Assembly (NCBI GenBank): GCA_022563855.1
Contig: JADFMN010000002.1
Location: 62,001 to 126,000, forward strand
From: Armatimonadota bacterium
GTDB taxonomy: Bacteria > Armatimonadota > Fimbriimonadia > Fimbriimonadales > Fimbriimonadaceae
Direction of reading: 5' to 3'
DNA: 64,000 nt
Of this stretch, positions 61,898 to 64,000 are shown piece by piece. The notes under the pieces were generated by a model. That model was not told the origin of the DNA, ran no database searches, and was given only the letters and a program-made list of their open reading frames with translations. Position 1 is the stretch's first letter, and every line of letters starts with the position of its first letter. The translations under genes and the position numbers were made by a program.

Positions 61898-63412
61898 CTA
61901 GTCTATGGCCCTGGCAGGCTTAGTCTTAGCAATGAAGATCATTCCTGCGTACATCTGACCGGGCGTAATCTCGCCCCAATACGAGTCAGCCTGGGCCTCG
62001 TTGTTCACCGCCCCGTAGTTTCTTGTCGAGTGCAGCTGCGAGGCCCATTTCCGACCCGTTTCGTCGAGTTGTCCAAAGTCAATGAAAAACTGACAGTATC
62101 CGACCCTTTTGAATGCCTCGTCGATAGATCCTTTCCTAGCCGCTGGAACGCTCCAAGCTTTCAACTTCCCATCGGTTCCAACAGCCCGGAACCCGCCTTC
62201 GTAGAACGAGAACCCGACTGGGAAGTATTTTTCGCCGAGCGATTCAGCGAGGAACGCCCCGGTCATCATCGGCTTGTCGTTTACGAGGAGCCTGCTTACG
62301 TGATAGTTATGCGCCCAAAGCATGACCTTCGCTCCGGGCAAATACGTGTCTTGTATCCAGAGCAAGTTTTCCGCCATGCTTTGATCTCTGTGTGCCGAAA
62401 CGTTCAGCCCAGACATGCCTTGCGCGAGCGCGAGGAACTCTAAAACCTCTGCGCAACGTGTGTACGCCTGCGCTTTGTCGCCCTGTGAATTCGCGTACTT
62501 TCTTATTGCCAGCGCACGTTTCATAAAGCTATCTTTGTCGACGCTCTCTTCTGCGACTCTCCTGTTCTCGTGCTCTACCAAGAACGACAGGCCTGCTTCG
62601 ACACCATCTGGCATGTTCCTTGAGCCTTGCATCAGGTTCTCGACGGATTTGAACGTTTCAGCAAGATGTGGGAGCGCCTTGCTTCTGGCCCAGATGAAGT
62701 GCTTGATCCTATTGTTGTCGACAGCCTGCTTGTACACGACGACCATACGCTCATAGAGCCTCGCGGCGTCCTCGCCGACCTTCTCCCTTACGACAGGTAA
62801 GTCGCGCGAAACAATGTCTGCGAACTCTGACATCTGCTCGTCCGTCGGATCATCCCAACTCATCTCTTCCCAAAACTGCGCCTGACCATCGCTGTTCAAT
62901 ATTCGACAAATCTTCTGAAAGTAGAGCGTGCACGTGGCTTGGTTCTGCATGTCGATTCCGACCACCCTGAGTTTCTGAAGATGCTCTGGGTCTGTGTTAT
63001 ACGTTCGCATCCATTCGAGCAGATCGACGATCTCCTCGGTCGACCACGTCCAGAATCCCTGTGCCCTAGCGGCCTCTTGTACGGATCCCTCACCGTAGAG
63101 GACATAGCGATCCAGAGCAACTGTATCCGACATGTTGGACTCTAGCGCGAACACGGTAAAGCCATGGTTCTCGACGAGGTATTCGAACATGCGGTGCTTC
63201 ATCTGGAACACCTCACGAGAGCCGTGCGTCGGCTCGCCCATTCCAACGACCTCGACACCTTGAAGCGACTTTGCCATCAGTGCCATGTCGTCGAACCCAT
63301 TTCCAGCGACGACAGTCTTCAATGGCAGAGAGGCCCTACTCAGTGACTCGATCAGCAGGTCGTCCGATAATTGCGTCTGACAGAGCAGCGCGGCTATAGT
63401 AAGGGCCAACAT
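61898..63412 (-). CDS. Erythromycin-esterase-family protein, secreted
   Basis: 504 residues. A short signal-like start (LALTIAALLCQTQ) is followed by the Ere-family pattern: VVGMGEPTHGSREVFQMKHR (the active His/Glu region), FTVFALESNMSD, RAQGFWTWSTEEIVDLLEWM, VVGIDMQNQ, AENLLWIQDTYLPGAKVMLW and AHNYHVSR. Family members hydrolyse macrolide lactones, and many others act on unknown substrates. Activity on erythromycin cannot be claimed from this alone. Confidence 0.9.
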   Translation of the reverse strand: MLALTIAALLCQTQLSDDLLIESLSRASLPLKTVVAGNGFDDMALMAKSLQGVEVVGMGEPTHGSREVFQMKHRMFEYLVENHGFTVFALESNMSDTVALDRYVLYGEGSVQEAARAQGFWTWSTEEIVDLLEWMRTYNTDPEHLQKLRVVGIDMQNQATCTLYFQKICRILNSDGQAQFWEEMSWDDPTDEQMSEFADIVSRDLPVVREKVGEDAARLYERMVVVYKQAVDNNRIKHFIWARSKALPHLAETFKSVENLMQGSRNMPDGVEAGLSFLVEHENRRVAEESVDKDSFMKRALAIRKYANSQGDKAQAYTRCAEVLEFLALAQGMSGLNVSAHRDQSMAENLLWIQDTYLPGAKVMLWAHNYHVSRLLVNDKPMMTGAFLAESLGEKYFPVGFSFYEGGFRAVGTDGKLKAWSVPAARKGSIDEAFKRVGYCQFFIDFGQLDETGRKWASQLHSTRNYGAVNNEAQADSYWGEITPGQMYAGMIFIAKTKPARAID

Positions 63413-63471
63413 GAAGTACTCCTTCGAAGGGAATTATACGCGTTCTGTCGCACCGTGATTTTGAAATGAGT

Positions 63472-63545
63472 TGGCTGGCGGACTAAGATTCGAACTTAGA
63501 TAGCTACCACCAAAAAGTAGAGTCCTGCCATTAGACGATCCGCCA
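63472..63545 (-). tRNA. tRNA-Gln (TTG)
   Basis: 74 bases on the minus strand. Acceptor TGGCGGA/TCCGCCA is perfect, then G and encoded CCA. The anticodon arm CTACT/GGTAG closes a loop TTTTGGT, giving anticodon TTG at 63511-63513. T arm GTTCGAATC. Confidence 0.95.
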
Positions 63546-63607
63546 ACATCCCGCATTATACAGCCTAGCCGAGAGCAGCGTGAGCCCGTGCCATACTCGT
63601 CGTTACG

Positions 63608-64000
63608 ATGTCTACTGGCGTGATGAAGGGCAGCAGGCTGGCGCGGCTTGCGGACGTTCTGAAGAGCGAGGGCGTGGATGCGCTGGTGCTGAGCAGTACC
63701 GTAAACATGGGGTATCTGCACGGCTTCACCGAGGGCGGGGGCGAGCGGTTCCTGACGCTCAGCATCCGTAGCGACGGGAGCGTGCGGATGATCTGCCCGT
63801 CGCTGAGCGAGAACCAGGCGCGGCGCTGCGGGATCGAGGACGTGCGGACGTGGAAGGACGGGGAAGACCCTATGGCGCACTACCGGCAGTTGGTCGAAGA
63901 CTGGGGGCTGGCGGACGCGACCGTCGCGGTCGACGACGAGATGCCCGCGCAGTACCTGTTGCCGATGCAGGCCGTCGCGCCCGGTGCAAAGTATCGCAAG
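63608..64000 (+). CDS. Creatinase/Xaa-Pro-peptidase N-terminal domain, 3' end outside window
   Basis: The frame runs 131 codons from ATG 63608 to the window edge (an in-frame ATG at 63622 is possible). SRLARLADVLKSEGVDALVL, TVNMGYLHGFTEGGGERFL, VRMICPSLSENQARRCGIED and WKDGEDPMAHYRQLVEDW match the N-terminal domain of Xaa-Pro aminopeptidase/creatinase proteins. The catalytic pita-bread domain must lie beyond the edge. Confidence 0.85.
   Translation, partial: MSTGVMKGSRLARLADVLKSEGVDALVLSSTVNMGYLHGFTEGGGERFLTLSIRSDGSVRMICPSLSENQARRCGIEDVRTWKDGEDPMAHYRQLVEDWGLADATVAVDDEMPAQYLLPMQAVAPGAKYRK

Noticed and set aside
61898-63412. Calling the Ere-family gene a macrolide resistance gene
   Set aside because: Family membership is clear, but many members have other substrates and no resistance context is present.
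1-64000. CRISPR array
   Set aside because: No series of 24-40 base direct repeats with regular unique spacers was seen; the tandem patterns found are YD-repeat coding, the 9-bp array and the two stem-loop copies.

Overview
The window is bacterial, roughly mid-to-high GC, and reads like a chromosome segment from an Armatimonadota-type lineage such as the Fimbriimonadales. That placement is inferred from the mix of a GspE-to-GspD secretion cluster with an RG-rich secretin, imidazolonepropionase-like amidohydrolases, a DUF4091 glycosidase and Rhs genes; no rRNA or marker gene confirms it. It holds a rearranged, accessory left half (about 1-32.3 kb) and a conserved right half (about 32.3-64 kb).

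Left half. 1-4.4 kb is an Rhs locus: a large YD-repeat core cut by the window edge, a separate downstream frame carrying the Rhs core end plus a Cys-rich variable tail, a small candidate immunity/cargo gene, and an orphan decayed Rhs fragment. 4.4-7.3 kb is a minus-strand operon of unknown surface/peptidase-like proteins followed by a frameshifted pseudogene. 7.7-12.1 kb holds a membrane protein, an alpha/beta-hydrolase with membrane segments and an endonuclease/exonuclease/phosphatase-family protein. 12.4-18.9 kb is a complete Liv-type ABC importer (binding protein, two permeases, two ATPases). Inserted in it is a fusion of an HD domain with an EgtD-like methyltransferase, whose best start codon is separated from the rest of the frame by a run of nine C: a candidate phase-variable switch. 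19.1-19.8 kb is a DUF5131 gene killed by two stop codons.

Defence island. 20.1-30.9 kb is one tight minus-strand operon of seven genes: PLD/SNF2 helicase, Eco57I-type methyltransferase fused to AlbA_2, stand-alone AlbA_2 protein, PIN-domain protein, small helical protein, AAA+ ATPase and a PD-(D/E)XK-like nuclease candidate. A divergent excisionase-like HTH gene and a winged-helix gene follow, and tRNA-Asn closes the region. The gene set resembles DISARM/Pgl-like methylation-linked phage defence but does not match a standard arrangement that I know.

Right half. Metabolic genes (PLP decarboxylase, glpX, VOC protein, two overlapping amidohydrolases) precede a complete plus-strand type II secretion/pseudopilus operon (gspE,F,G,H,I,J,K, a GspL/PilM-PilN-like fusion, GspM/PilO-like, GspC/PilP-like, gspD) ending in a Spy/LTXXQ-like protein and a terminator. 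Then come an HD-GYP regulator, a DUF4091 gene flanked by two copies of a stem-loop repeat, a sulfur-detoxification operon (sigma factor, membrane rhodanese, persulfide-dioxygenase-like MBL/rhodanese protein) behind a P-type metal ATPase, P5C dehydrogenase, an erythromycin-esterase-family protein, tRNA-Gln, and the start of a creatinase/Xaa-Pro-peptidase-type protein.

The two places most worth attention are the poly-C-gated HD/EgtD-like fusion in the Liv operon and the seven-gene methylase/helicase/AlbA/PIN/AAA+ operon.
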